Source of the DNA: Neolentinus lepideus HHB14362 ss-1
Lineage: Eukaryota > Basidiomycota > Agaricomycetes > Gloeophyllales > Gloeophyllaceae
Reading direction: 5' to 3'
Length of the DNA: 64,000 nucleotides
NCBI GenBank assembly: GCA_001632425.1
Contig: KV425601.1
Location: 124,001 to 188,000 of the forward strand
Below, one piece after another: positions 39,965 to 51,625 of this stretch. The translations under genes were made by a program, and so were the position numbers. The stretch's first letter is position 1, and each line of letters opens with the position of its first letter. Under the pieces are notes generated by a model. That model saw only the letters and a list, made by a program, of their open reading frames with translations, was not told where the DNA came from and did not search any database.

Positions 39965-41474
39965 CGTTGGGCAATTACTGGAACGTCTCTCTCGACAGCG
40001 GCAGCAACAAGGAAGTAGAGCACAGCAGAGCAGCAGGCGCGGCAAGCAACGGAGGCGCTCGCAATTATTTCGGAAGCCTAGCAGCGCTCTTCTGGCTGTT
40101 CACATAAATGAATACCCTGCCAGCGACTAAGGTTTGACATGGGAACACTCCTAGGCACGTTTCGTGCCCGGGTGCTACCAGTGTCAGTGGCTTGTTGATC
40201 GATATAGGCGCCCTGCTCTCACTCGCAATATACATCTCCCCCGTAGAAGCTGGTGCCAAAGCGGAATCAGGCTTCCCCAACTCCCAAGTTGCGACATCTG
40301 CTCAAATTCACGAACATTGAGCAAGCCAGGACCATGGGTTTCGCAAGCAGGCACCTACGTGAGGAGGCGCTCGATCTATCAACGGATCAAGTTTAATATG
40401 TGCCTGAGATCTGTCAAACAGCGCCCTACAGAGCACCTCGAGAGACGACTTGGAGGAGATATAGGAGATATCTATATCGGGTAAATAGATAATAGATGAA
40501 GGATAACTTGCACACAATAATGATCGAATGCTAGCCATCGGGTCTCCGCGGGAGGGTCCTATGCAGCTTGAAGAGGCATATATAGCGTTCTGTAGAATAA
40601 GACGTTCGTATACACATAATTGACCACGACAAAATCACCGCTGCGTGCTGTCGCAGTGTCGCTCTGACTCGCTCACCTATTCCTTGACTCCTGAGATAAT
40701 TAGAACGTGTCGTCGGAGGAATGAATCGTTTCAAAGTCAAGAGGAAGCAAGAGGTCGGGAAGGTCGGAGAAAAGCGTTACATCGCACAAGGTACATATAT
40801 CTCCTAGAAAAAGGGTGCATTGTTATGCCTGAGTCAGACACCTCATTAGGTTGTTTCAAGCTCGGGTTTGTGATGGTGATGGCTGACAGACAAATACTTA
40901 CGGATATTTTGAGCATGGTTGACGTCGCTCAAGCTTCCAAGCTTAGCGAGCAAGAGAAAAAGAGACACTCGCTACGAGACCCGTCGCACGTCCGCAGTCT
41001 TCGCTTGGCGCAAAAGACGCAAAGAAGTCCTCGCGACCGGATACTACCGCTAATCAAAGCACGACTGAAGCTGCATGCTGGGCATTATGCAATTCAAGCT
41101 AATATTAGCCGCCCTCCACTGACCTTGGTATCGACTACACGGCTACTTACTCTACTAATAAAGCTATATACCTATGTCCCTTTTTCCAGGCTGATGATAC
41201 CTAACGACCCAGAGATCCGATGTGTGTATTGAGCACAGACACGCATCGTCATCCGAGTCTTCGGACTCATAGCCGATCGAAAGGCTTCTCAGAAGCTAAG
41301 CTTAACGTTACCGCAGGTCAGCTATACCGTATCCAATAGTTCTGACCCTGATGCGTTGCAATCCAGGCTCATGAATAACAACTCATCCGATACTATACCT
41401 AAGGCCGGGTCCGCTCCTGAGACCAAACTCTCCCTGTCACCTCATCCTAAGCTTGACTAGCCCTCGCACCAACC
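39965..41474. other. 1.5-kb intergenic stretch
   Basis: No gene was recognised. The 195-codon frame at 40645-41232 starts with GTG, lacks motifs and is of a length expected about once by chance in a window this size. Positions 40400-40800 and 41090-41180 are locally AT-rich. Confidence 0.35.
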
Positions 41475-42710
41475 ATGTCGCCTGCATCGAAGACGAAGCT
41501 TTTCGAGCCCGTGCAAGTGGGTGATCTCCAACTGCAACACCGGGTCGTTATGGCCCCCTTGACACGATTCAGAGCAGACGATAAACACGTCATCCAGGAC
41601 ATGACTATCGAGTACTACGCTCAGAGAGCGAGCACACCTGGCACGCTTATTGTCAGTGAAGCCGTTTTCATCTCGGAGAAAGCAGGCGGGTACGACTATG
41701 TACCTGGAATCTGGAACGACGAACAGGTTGAATCCTGGAAAAAGGTGTTGTCAAATGCTCTTGTGGGTATCCAGGTTGGCTGACGCATTGCAAGAGATCA
41801 CGGCTGCTGTGCATGAAAAGGGATCCTATATTTTCTGTCAGCTGTGGGCATTGGGTCGCGCGGCTAACCCGGAAGTTCTTGCAAAACATGACTTGTCCTA
41901 CGTCTCTTCATCGAACGTCCCCCTGCCGGGAGCCATGCATATACCCGGGCTTGCACCAGAGGATGGGAGAGATGGTGCCCCTCGCCCTCTCACAGTTGAC
42001 GAGATACACGAGTATATCGAGGATTATGTCCAAGCGTCCAAAAATGCCATTAAGGCTGGCTTTGACGGGATCGAAATCCATGGAGCTAACGGGTACCTAC
42101 CGGACCAATTCTTGCAAGATGTGGTCAATACCAGAACAGACGAGTATGGAGGGAGCATCGAGAACAGGGCGAGATTCGGCCTTGAAGTTCTCGACGGTAT
42201 TGCAAAGGCAATTGGAGAAAGTCGTACGGCGATTCGGATAAGCCCTTGGGAGAAGTTCAATGGTTAGTACCTCTTCTATGATCGTCAACTGGCAACTCTT
42301 GACGGATGCGACGGATGTGAACAGGAACTGGGATGGCTGATCCCATTCCGACTTTCTCGTACTTTATTCGCTCGATTCGAGACACTCATCCAAATTTCGC
42401 GTATTTGCACGTAACGGAGCCTCGCATAACGGGAGATTTAGACAGACAAGCGCCTGCGGGTGCTTCGAATGATTTCGTACACGAGATCTGGTTTCCTAGG
42501 CCGCTCATCATAGCGGGAGGGTTCACGCGCGACACGGCCATGGAGACTGCTGACAACAAGGGCTGCCTGATAGGATTCGGGCGACTTTTCACATCCAATC
42601 CGGACTTGCCCTCGCGCCTGATGAAGGACATCCCACTGACGAAGTACGACCGGAGCACTTTCTATTCAAGGGGAGCCGAGGGATACATTGACTTCCCTTT
42701 CGCCTCTTGA
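41475..42710 (+). CDS. Old Yellow Enzyme-like NADPH:flavin oxidoreductase, paralogue 2
   Basis: Three exons (41475-41744, 41797-42262, 42325-42710) give 373 residues. The full catalytic set is visible: [11 protein letters not shown] (FMN Thr), HGANGYLPDQF with the His/Asn pair and the proton-donor Tyr, GGSIENRARFGLEV, IIAGGFTRDTA and GFGRLFTSNPDLPSRL. Compared with paralogues 1 and 3 it carries a longer loop after the first half (LPGAMHIPGLAPEDGRDGA) and is clearly more diverged. Introns lie at the same places. It probably reduces activated alkenes with NADPH; the natural substrate is unknown. It stands 0.9 kb before paralogue 3 in the same orientation. Confidence 0.93.
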
Positions 42711-43583
42711 AGGATCAGATGATCCAGGCACGCTCTAGAGGAGACTTGGATAGACAATCTGCAGATAAACTTAAGTAGGCTGGTATAGTTCACCAACAGA
42801 TACATTTTCTTGATATCGACAGTACTGACTTGCATTGAGATGTCCGGGTCTCTGCTGATCTATCTGATCGGCTCAGCCTTTTAATCTCCCCCTAATGCTA
42901 CGGAATAGAGCTGACCTTCTTTACGATTCATCCGTAGAGGATACTACAAGCCAGGTATAAGCCAGGTATACCAGCGACATCTTGAAGGAGGGTGTCGCCA
43001 TGCCAGAAGGTACAGAGCCAAGTTTTGCGATCGCGCGACCCATATGCTCTGGTCTGCTACGGCCATCAAGAGACTTTTCTCTCATCCTCTGCTTTCAAAA
43101 TTTCACGATTGAAACTAGGCAGCGATATGTCTCCGAAGCCCGAGGACTCAAGTGAATGGCTGACTAATGATTACTTAATGATTGTTCGGCCACATTGTAC
43201 GATTTGTCCTAAACTATCTTACTTTGACGCTGGTCCTAGGCAGTTATCTGAGTCTTTAAAGCTTCACAACTTGACCTCTAGCGAAGAGAAGAATGTTTAT
43301 TCACTATACGGCAGGAGGACGACATAGGACTTGAAAAGCGAACTAGTAGCAGTCCACGTGGGGACCGACTTGTTTTGTGTGATACTCGCGGCATTCCCGC
43401 AGACTCGGATTTGTTCTGGACTGGCTGTGCTTCCAGAGCTGCTGAGTGAGCAAACTCCTTGACTGACAAAACTCTTGTTGACGGGCTATTGGCAAGACAA
43501 ATGACGCGACCAGGACAGATATTTAATGCTCTGGCATGGACAAGGGATGCCATCACCAGTCCCATTACCCCCTTTGAACCACC
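42711..43583. promoter_or_regulatory. intergenic between OYE 2 and OYE 3
   Basis: No gene was recognised. The last 250 nt resemble the promoter of OYE 1, including the conserved block at 43432-43470 and a TATTTAA about 60 nt before the ATG. A tandem AAGCCAGGTATA repeat occurs at about 42949-42971. Confidence 0.45.
43432..43470 (+). promoter_or_regulatory. conserved promoter block shared with OYE paralogue 1
   Basis: A 39-nt block beginning TCCAGAGCTGCTGAG and ending CTGACAAA. It matches the complement of 24704-24742 at 34 of 39 positions and is placed similarly before the start codon. Confidence 0.4.
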
Positions 43584-44803
43584 ATGACATCCAGTACCGA
43601 TCCTCAACTCTTTCAGCCCATCCAAGTCGGCGATGTCAAGTTGCAGCACCGCATCGTTATGGCCCCCTTGACACGCTTCAGGGCAGATGCCAACCATGTC
43701 CCCTCTCCCTGGGCTGCCGAGTACTACACCCAAAGAGCTAGTGTCCCTGGTACTCTGATCGTAAGCGAGGGTACCTTCATTGCAGAGAAGGCCGGTGGCT
43801 TCGACCATGTGCCTGGCATCTGGAATCACGAGCAGATTGAGGCGTGGAAGAAGGTGAGTCCCCAATAGCTTGACAAGAATTTCCGCGATTGATCCAGTGT
43901 TTCGCAGATTACGGATGCAGTCCACGCGAAGGGCTCGTACATCTTCTGCCAGTTATGGGCATTGGGCAGAGGAGCTAATCCCAAAGTTCTGGAACGTCTC
44001 GGTTTGCAGTACGTTTCTGCTTCCGACGTCCCTACACCGGGCTCGACCATTCGTCCCCGGTCGCTGACGGTCGAGGAAATCCACGAGTACACGGAGTTGT
44101 ACGCGCAAGCAGCTCGGAACGCAGTTAGAGCGGGGTTCGATGGCATCGAGGTCCACGGTGCCAATGGCTACCTCGTCGACCAGTTCCTACAGGACATCAC
44201 TAACTCGAGGACAGATGAATATGGTGGCAGCATTGAGAACCGATCCCGATTCGGCCTCGAGGTTTTGGGAGCCATTTCTAAGGCAATAGGCGAGAAGAAG
44301 ACAGCCATCAGGCTCAGTCCGTGGGAGATCGTGCATGGTCAGGAGACCACATTCTTTTATATACCGTCTTTCTTATCTCCTCGTGTACAGGAATGGGCAT
44401 GAAAGACCCTAAGCCGACTTTCGCGTACTTCGTAAAAACAATCAAGGAGCGCTTCCCCGACTTCGCATACATCCACACCACGGAGGCGCGTGTCTTCGCC
44501 GATGGTAGGCAGGAGCGCGAGCCACCGCTCCCCGGCCAGTCCAACGACTTCCTCCGAGACGTCTGGGCGCCGAAGCCGCTCATCGTCGCTGGAGGCTTCA
44601 CGCGCGACTTAGCGGTTGAGGCCGCGGCGTACGACAATGTGCTTGTGGCGTTTGGGCGGTATTTCATCTCGAACCCCGATTTACCGTTGCGGTTGAAGAA
44701 AAACATACCGCTCAGCAAGTACAATAGGGCAACATTTTACACGCAAGGGAGCGAAGGGTACCTTGATTACCCGTTTTCGGAGGAAACTAAAGCGCTCTTG
44801 TGA
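43584..44803 (+). CDS. Old Yellow Enzyme-like NADPH:flavin oxidoreductase, paralogue 3
   Basis: Three exons (43584-43853, 43908-44337, 44391-44803) give 370 residues. Very close to paralogue 1 throughout ([45 protein letters not shown]), but with the complete active site: HGANGYLVDQF has His, Asn and the proton-donor Tyr, and RTDEYGGSIENRSRF is canonical. FMN Thr in APLTRFRA and the phosphate-binding AGGFTRDLA are present. Promoter block and 3' flank are also shared with paralogue 1, so one arose from the other by duplication of the whole locus. It is the best candidate here for a standard ene-reductase. Confidence 0.95.
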
Positions 44804-45343
44804 GTGAGAGGTACGGACTTCGGACATGGATAAGGTGAGCAGACACATTTTGGTGAATCCGCATCTCGCTCATCGCAGCCTTCTTAGGATATTTACTGTG
44901 ATGTGTTATACGTTTGTACTAGAACGTCGAGTCCCAACATAGACAATACATGCATGCATTTGAATACAACCAAGCGTGGACGACGGAACCTGTCAGGTGT
45001 AACGGGAAGTTTCACTCATTCGACCTTTTGCGAAGGAAGATGGTTGATGGATTGGGAGTGTGCACGAGTGCCGTGTTCAAAGCTTGAGCTCGATTGGTAT
45101 TCGGGTATAAGGTAGCGATCCCAATCTTCAGGAGGTTGCGCGGCCTCATCTCGTCCGGGATGTCGCGTTAGATATCGATATCGCAGATTCGTATGGGTCT
45201 TGTGTAAATCACCAAGGAGACTGATTCTAGCCTAGTAGTAAAGACGTAGCCAACCAGGTGTTCGAGTGACAATGAGAGAACAATCGGACGTTAGAAAATC
45301 AGCAGTAACAATACATTGATCTGTCCGTCGGTCTTATCCCGCT
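44804..45343. other. intergenic, convergent 3' flanks
   Basis: The first 100 nt repeat the 3' flank seen after OYE 1 and the OYE pseudogene (ATAAGGTGAGCAGACA and following). The rest shows no gene. Confidence 0.45.
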
Positions 45344-46487
45344 TCAGTAACAAGGTGCATCCTTTAATTCATCCAAACATTTCTGCACAACTTCGCTGGC
45401 CCACTTCCTCCTTTCCCCAGGATTCCCTGCGCTCGCGTCGGAAGCTGCCTCTTTCATGATTAGAAGAGCCCAGAATAGATTGTACCACAGCCGCTTGGTA
45501 TTCTGCCTTGGAAATATGATAAGAGGTCCACCGTACCCTTCGATCAGTGCTGGGGACGGGGAATAAAAGAGTGACTCTAAGAGCGGATCCCCCCAGAACG
45601 CGTGGGTTAGATTCAGGAACGCGCTAACCCTGGGCTCTTCGTCTGAGGAAGAGGAAGACGGAATATCGACATAGATCTCGTCCTCGCCACCCGTGAACCA
45701 GATAAGCTTCGGCACCTCCACGTCGTCAAATAGATAGAACCCGATGGCTCTGCTTAGCCAGCCTCGTATGTCAGAGAAAGGTAAGTCCTCTCCCCGACCC
45801 TCGGCTTCATATAGCATTTCCTCGAGGAATAAGGTAAAGGATTCCTGCCAGCTGTAGCTCGGCTCCGCAGGGTCTGCTCCCGTCTCCGTGGGCATGCCGA
45901 ACCAGTCGTTGTCGATAGCGTGTAGTTGTTGCAGGTATGATCCTAAACGAAGATCGATGAGCGCATTTTGGCGCTCAGATAATTGACCTCGGGCTTCGGA
46001 CAGGCGGATACCGGCTGGACGAGCGGTGAGCATGTATGGGTAAGGGACTAGGGTGCATGAGGAGTTGGTAGCGTAGATCGCAGGCAGCGGAATGGTGCTC
46101 TTGGAGGAGATAGTGCTGTGTAGATGCACAGATGTAACTAAGGAGTTGGGTTTATACTCGGTTGATGATGACGGATCTGGAGAAGTGACCTTTAGGATGT
46201 AGGTAGTGGTAGAATCACCCGATGTCGTCTGTATCTCATAGACTTTACTTGGGAAGCTAAATTGGTGAACAAATAATTGTTCAGGACTACAAGAAATCGA
46301 AAGGGTCAACCTAGAACACTCACCTATACCCATATGTTTTCAATTCTTTCATGCTTTCGACATGTACGTTCGGTCCTACTCCGTGTCGAAGTATGGCCTT
46401 CACTTGGTCCAGGGAAACGTCAAGAGATACATCCAACCCATCTGTTCTGTCCAGCGAGCTTCCTGAAGAATCATTCAAGTAATTCAT
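45344..46487 (-). CDS. APH/choline-kinase-fold protein lacking catalytic residues (pseudo-phosphotransferase)
   Basis: Two exons (46487-46324, 46286-45344) give 368 residues. The fold is recognised from SLDQVKAILRHGVGPNVHV, SFPSKVYEIQT and TTTYILKV (beta-lobe), then LVPYPYML, LGSYLQQLHAI, FTLFLEEML and FWGDPLLESLFYSPSPALIEGYGG. These match fungal phosphotransferase-enzyme-family proteins. Where the catalytic loop HxDxxxxN belongs (about residue 249) the sequence reads LIWFTGGEDEIYVD. The Mg-binding Asp region (usually DFERALWGDP) reads NLTHAFWGDP (about residue 280). Both key acids are gone, so a kinase-dead or regulatory role is likely. An upstream ATG at 46634 would add a membrane-like N-terminus. 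Confidence 0.78.
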
Positions 46488-47607
46488 GGTCTTCTTCACG
46501 CGTGAATACGAGAACAGTCCAGTTGCGGAAACGAACGTGATCGCAGAAAGAGATACAGTAGCAATTGCAAGAGCAGGCCGAGCGTTCCGAATGTAACAGA
46601 AGTAACGCGTAAGTCTACGCCACCAAAAAGGCATACCAAGTCTATTCCATATAAGTATGCTTTCCTGAAATTGAAATAGGCCTGAGTGCGCTGGATAACT
46701 GGGTAGATCAGGAAACCTAAGGGAAACCTTTCCGAGCTAATCATTCGAAGATCGTATACGTCTGATCCGTTAATCGAATATAATTTGCCACGATCACATC
46801 TTATCATTTACTATCAGGTCATCATGGCAAGAAGCGTCAGATTCAATGGAGGACTCGGACTCGACACCGAACGCATGACCGGAACGTTCACAGCTGAGGA
46901 GGATACCAGCGGAGGAAGGACCGGGAAACTAAGGACCGTCTTTATGCACCGTGTTCACTGGCAGAGCATATCTGATCGATGTCTGATTTCTTTAACAACC
47001 GTGACCGACAGGAACTTATTTGTCCGATCCAAATGATCTCAGACGGTGGGAAAGACACAGCAGCCTGTGGGGGATATGGGCGCCCTCTTTGGAGAAGACT
47101 GATCAGGACCAATTGACACAGGTATCAAGTAGCCCCTTCAGGTTTTCCTGACGATACAAAACACACCTAGTGCTAAATGAGTCGCCTGGACATCATCTGG
47201 CGTGGACAAACAAGTCGCTGCGAAATGCGGATTCTATCCTCATATGCAAAACTCTGTAAGAGCCTGAAATGACCTGTGATTTTCCCTAATCCCGTCCGAT
47301 GACTGCCCGGCAATAGAAGATCGGGATGCGAGAATGACCATGACGAAAAGGACAAGCATCCTAGCGGTTTCTCCCAGCGGGATTAGGGTGCACTTCCATC
47401 TTGCGAGTAAGTTGGAAGATTAATTGAGTATACAAAACATATAGATCCACTGTCTCCTACCAGAACGTACACGAGAATGTCACTTCTACAATCCCAAGCC
47501 TTAGATAGCATGGATGGGCTCCCGACTCGCAGAAACCGAAGCCGCGATGGAGCACCAGTCATCAGTAACGCGGCTGCAGCAGATCGCTAGACACATACAG
47601 CCGTCGG
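46488..47607. other. 1.1-kb intergenic stretch
   Basis: No gene was recognised beyond the possible N-terminal extension of the APH-fold gene (to 46634). Only short overlapping frames. Confidence 0.35.
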
Positions 47608-48807
47608 TCACGAAATCACGCAGCCATCTGGAACCTTTGGCAGACCGTCTGAACCAAGGTCGAACCCGGGTGGCAAAGGGCCCATGATCTCTGACGGTGG
47701 CGAACCGTGCGATTGCATCTGCACAAGCATACAAAAAAACAGGATTAATAATCAGATCATTCATATGCCACATAAAATAATAGGAGCTTTGACTGCGGAG
47801 AAAAATGGATATATGATGAGAGAGACGTACCTCGTTCATGAGCTGCACAACGTTCTTTCCCTTCTCTGTGTCCTCGTCAGAATATGCTGGATCTTCGAAA
47901 ATCTGCACGATCTTCGTCACACATTGGTACTGAGCTTCATATCTGGACTTGTCGGGTGATGATAGCGTGGAGGCATTATCTGACAGATATGAGGGGAACT
48001 GAGAAACGAAAAATGCATAGCATTGTACTACGCTTAGCAATGTCATGATGAAGACAGACGAAGGGCTGATCCATACCTTGTCATGGAGTTCCTTCAAAGG
48101 CTCATACAACACCTCCTTACTCATCAACTGGCTCATCATGCTCTCCAATAATCCTTGAAATTCTCCTTCCTCTCCCTCCCCCTCCCCTAGCGCCCCACTC
48201 AATTGCTTCAGCAGCGCCTCCAGACTCTCATCCCCTGCCGCCCCCGACTCCGATTGCATGGCGTTCTCACTGCTCTCCAGTTTCTCCATCGCCTCCCGTA
48301 TGCTCCGCTGGAATGCATCTTCCACTTCTTGCTCCAATGCCTTCTCTTTCTCCCCTTTACTCTCGCCTTCGTCCTCATCCTTTCGCTTGCCTATCGCCTC
48401 ATCCATTCCTTCAACAAGCATTGCCTCCCATGCCGCCGTGAACGCCTTCGCCTTCTTTTTGTCTTCTTCACTCATTGTCGACCCGCTACCTGGACTCTGT
48501 CCGTCTAGCGACATGCCCTGCATGAGCATTTCCATGTTCTTCTCCAGCTCCTTCGCAAAGTCCGACTCTTCTTGTAACTCCAATGGGTCGGGTTCTGGTG
48601 CTGATGTCGACGCACTTTCACTTGCCGCTGGTTTTGTAGGTTCAGGCGCATTAAACTGCTCCACAACATCTGTGCGTAGACCATCACGATCACGATCATC
48701 CTGAATCTTCCATATAGACCGTCCGCCGCATCGGACAACTGTGAAGACCTACCGTCGAGGTCGTCGACGTCCTCGTCAATCTCGACCTTTGTCTTCTGGG
48801 ACGCCAT
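47608..48807 (-). CDS. PEX19: peroxisomal membrane protein import receptor Pex19
   Basis: Pex19 is the cytosolic chaperone and receptor for newly made peroxisomal membrane proteins, docking on Pex3. Four exons (48807-48753, 48669-48077, 47998-47831, 47718-47608) give 308 residues. The N-terminus has the acidic VEIDEDVDDLDDVVEQF motif of the Pex3-binding region. The middle contains FAKELEKNMEMLMQGM and acidic stretches. The cargo-binding domain has MSKEVLYEPLKELHDKFPSY, IFEDPAYSDED and VVQLMNEMQSHGSPP. The protein ends PDGCVIS, a CaaX box for farnesylation, as in other Pex19 proteins. The first junction needs the acceptor before ATGTTG at 48669, giving an 83-nt intron. Confidence 0.95.
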
Positions 48808-49249
48808 TGTACACGACGAGGGACTGGAAGACAAATGCAGGGAAATGCAGAGTCGTGTGATTAACCAAGTGCTACGTGATCCTATAGTAGTCCCGGATAG
48901 TTAGTCCCTAACCTAGGGTTACCACCACACCATTTGTGGCAATTGGAAATCACCGGCCACAAATTGCAATATTCTCTTTTGCGAGCGACCTCTCGAATAT
49001 ACTGCGCCACATCCTAACAGTATGGCCATTGTGAACGACATACATACTACTGACAACGGACTATAACATACCCAGATGAGAGAAACGAAATAATAATCTA
49101 TCGTCTATATCTTTTGTGCAAGTCTATTGGGGAAAAAAAAGAGCGAAAGTCTAGCAAAGGAAGGAATTATGATGAAAGGAAGATGTACAGTTAGACAATG
49201 CACACGAGCCAAAATAAGGGAGCGCGGCATTTATCGCGAGATGGGCCGT
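48808..49249. promoter_or_regulatory. PEX19 promoter and NADH dehydrogenase 3' flank
   Basis: No gene was recognised. The region upstream of PEX19 contains CACGTGAT-like and CCAAT-like words (for example GGCAATTGG near 48938) but no motif I can assign firmly. Confidence 0.35.
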
Positions 49250-51625
49250 TTACTCTCGGCTCACGTCACTAGGATGTGCATCAGCATCGGATGTCAACAA
49301 ACCAAGTACTACGCTACTTACCGTCCAAATAACTTGGTCTTCAACCAGTCCGAAGCAACGAACGCCCGATTTCGGAACGAGAACAAGGAGCTCAAATACG
49401 CACTTCTCCAGAACAGGTACGTGGCCACACCGCCCGTCGCCAGCTACGCCCGAAACCAATCAGCATTCGCCTCTGCTCATCATGTGATTGAAAGGTCTCA
49501 CATTCCCATCACCAAAGAATGGCAAGTCCGCGATCGCCTTGTCGCTGCCAATGTACGCCAGCGAGCCTTGGTGACTGTAGTGGAATGGCCGCCACTTCTC
49601 CAGCTTCGTGATCTGCTTCAGCATGCTGTCCGCCTCGGCAGCCTGTTCAGGATTAGCCTGGAGAGCCTTTAGTTTGGTTTCGAGAGCGTCCCTCTTTGCG
49701 ATCTGGTTGAACATGCGAGCGAGGTATGCGCCCTCCTGGGAGGCAACCTGTGCGGTGGGAGCATATTGCGTCGCAGTGCAGTCACCGAGGGCGAAGATAG
49801 AGTTGGCACCCTTGAGGCGGAGGTGGTCTGCGTTAAGTCATTCAGTGCTCATGACCTATCAAGCGTGGAAAACCGCGCGCTTACCATCAACAGTTAACCC
49901 CCTCCTGTTCGTCTGCGTCTCGGGCAGCTTAGCCATCAAGTCCGCCGTCAACTTCCTCATCTTATTACCCTACACACACCTTCGTCGACACCATTACCCT
50001 CCTTTAGACGGTATGAGACCACTCACCCCAGCCCAAACAACTAAACCGACCGGCATCTCCTTCACAGTCCCGTCGGGCATCTTCACCACCACGCTCCTCT
50101 CCTTGATTTCTTTCACCATTGTCTTCGTCAAAATATCAATCTTCGCCTCCTTGAACGTCGACTCGGTGTAGTCGATCAGCTGCTTGCTGAACGAGGGGAG
50201 CACAGTGGGGAGCGCTTCGACGAGGGTGATGCGAATGCGCTCAGCGAGCTCGGGGTACCATTGCCTCAAATCGTCAGTGAGGAAGTCGTGCAGCTCGCCG
50301 GAGAGCTCGATGCCGGTGGGGCCACCACCCACAACAACCTACATCCTAATCTGAGCTTACACTTCTTCGTACATCACAGAGGAGATGAGGGTGTACCATG
50401 TGCAATAGTCTATCGATCTCCTCTGAACTCTGTCCAGGGAACGCGGCACTTTCCACACAGTCCATGAACTGCGTCTGGAACTGTGCGTTCACCGAGGGTT
50501 AGCTAATGGCGCTCGAGCAGAACTGTTCGACGAACCTTCTCAGCATCGTGAAGTTCCTTCATGAAGCATGCGTGTTCTGCTACGCCCGGAATGTTGAACG
50601 TCTGGGTCTCTGCACCAACGGCGTAGACGAGGTAGTCGTAAGGAATCGTCGTGGACCATAGTTGACCTTGGATGCTAGAGTTATCTTAGGTAGAGAGCAC
50701 GGATGTTAAAATTGCTGCGGGTTCACAATGCGGACTGCACACCTGAGAATGTCACGGTCTTCTTCGCAGGCTGAAGACATCGAGTTAAGTACGATATGCG
50801 ATGTCATATAGGAGTGCACAGTAACTCACATCGACGTCAGTTGCTTCGGCTTCGATAACAGATACCTTGCGCTTCTTGTGACGAGCAACGTAACGCGTTG
50901 CTGTATATATGTTAGAATAGAACACTCCTTTCCTCACGCCGACTCACGCTGAATGATAGATCGCGATGTCACAGTTCCAACAGCGACAGAGGGTAGGAGC
51001 GGGGTGAAGAGGAAGTAATTCCGGGGACTGATCAAGATCTGGATAGAATAATGTAATTGCAAGTTCAACCGACATAATACTGTCAACGCTCACGACATTA
51101 TAATCCTCCGTATCCAACGTTTTCAACAAACTTGTCGCTCCCCATCCACTCCCGAGGATAACTAATGTCTTCTTCTCAGGATCAAAGTCCTGCTGGACAC
51201 CCGGATTCTGCTCGATCGCGGTGAAGTACCAGAATGCGCCCCCCGAAGCGACGACCGTGACAAGCGTCACTGCCCCCAGCGTCTGCAAGAACCTCCTCCA
51301 TAACGGTGATTTTGGCGGCGGCGTGGGTGGGATCTAATTCTTTCGCCATTCAATTCCTGAGAAACACTAATAGTATGGGTGAGTCACACGTACGTCCGGT
51401 CCAGAGCTGCCTGCAGCTGCACTCGCGCTCCTCTTCGCGCTGAGGCTAACATTGACGCGGGCGAGCTGGAGCCTGGGCTGCACGTGCGGGAGGCAAAGAC
51501 TCGAAGCTGAGGCTCTAGATGACCGCGCCACGATGGTTCGTGCTGCTTCGGCATGAGAACAGTGTTATATAAACTCTTCCCATGCCATGACCACTCGGAG
51601 ACTGCTTACCACGGCAGAGCGACAT
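49250..51625 (-). CDS. NDE1: external alternative NADH:ubiquinone oxidoreductase (type II), mitochondrial
   Basis: Non-pumping FAD enzyme on the mitochondrial inner membrane feeding NADH electrons to ubiquinone. Thirteen exons (51625-51610, 51545-51394, 51333-51094, 51038-50948, 50900-50830, 50770-50743, 50684-50536, 50480-50397, 50338-50027, 49969-49885, 49827-49502, 49443-49322, 49268-49250) give 564 residues. The N-terminus [18 protein letters not shown] is an Arg/Ser-rich import signal, followed by a hydrophobic helix [15 protein letters not shown]. The FAD fold is [17 protein letters not shown], the NADH fold [16 protein letters not shown]. Others: [58 protein letters not shown] at the end. 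First and last exons are 16 and 19 nt. Internal (NDI) orientation is less likely but not excluded. Confidence 0.93.

Noticed and set aside
40645..41232. 195-codon open frame on the plus strand
   Set aside because: It starts with GTG, not ATG, has no motif or splice support, and about one or two frames of this size are expected by chance in 64 kb of both strands.
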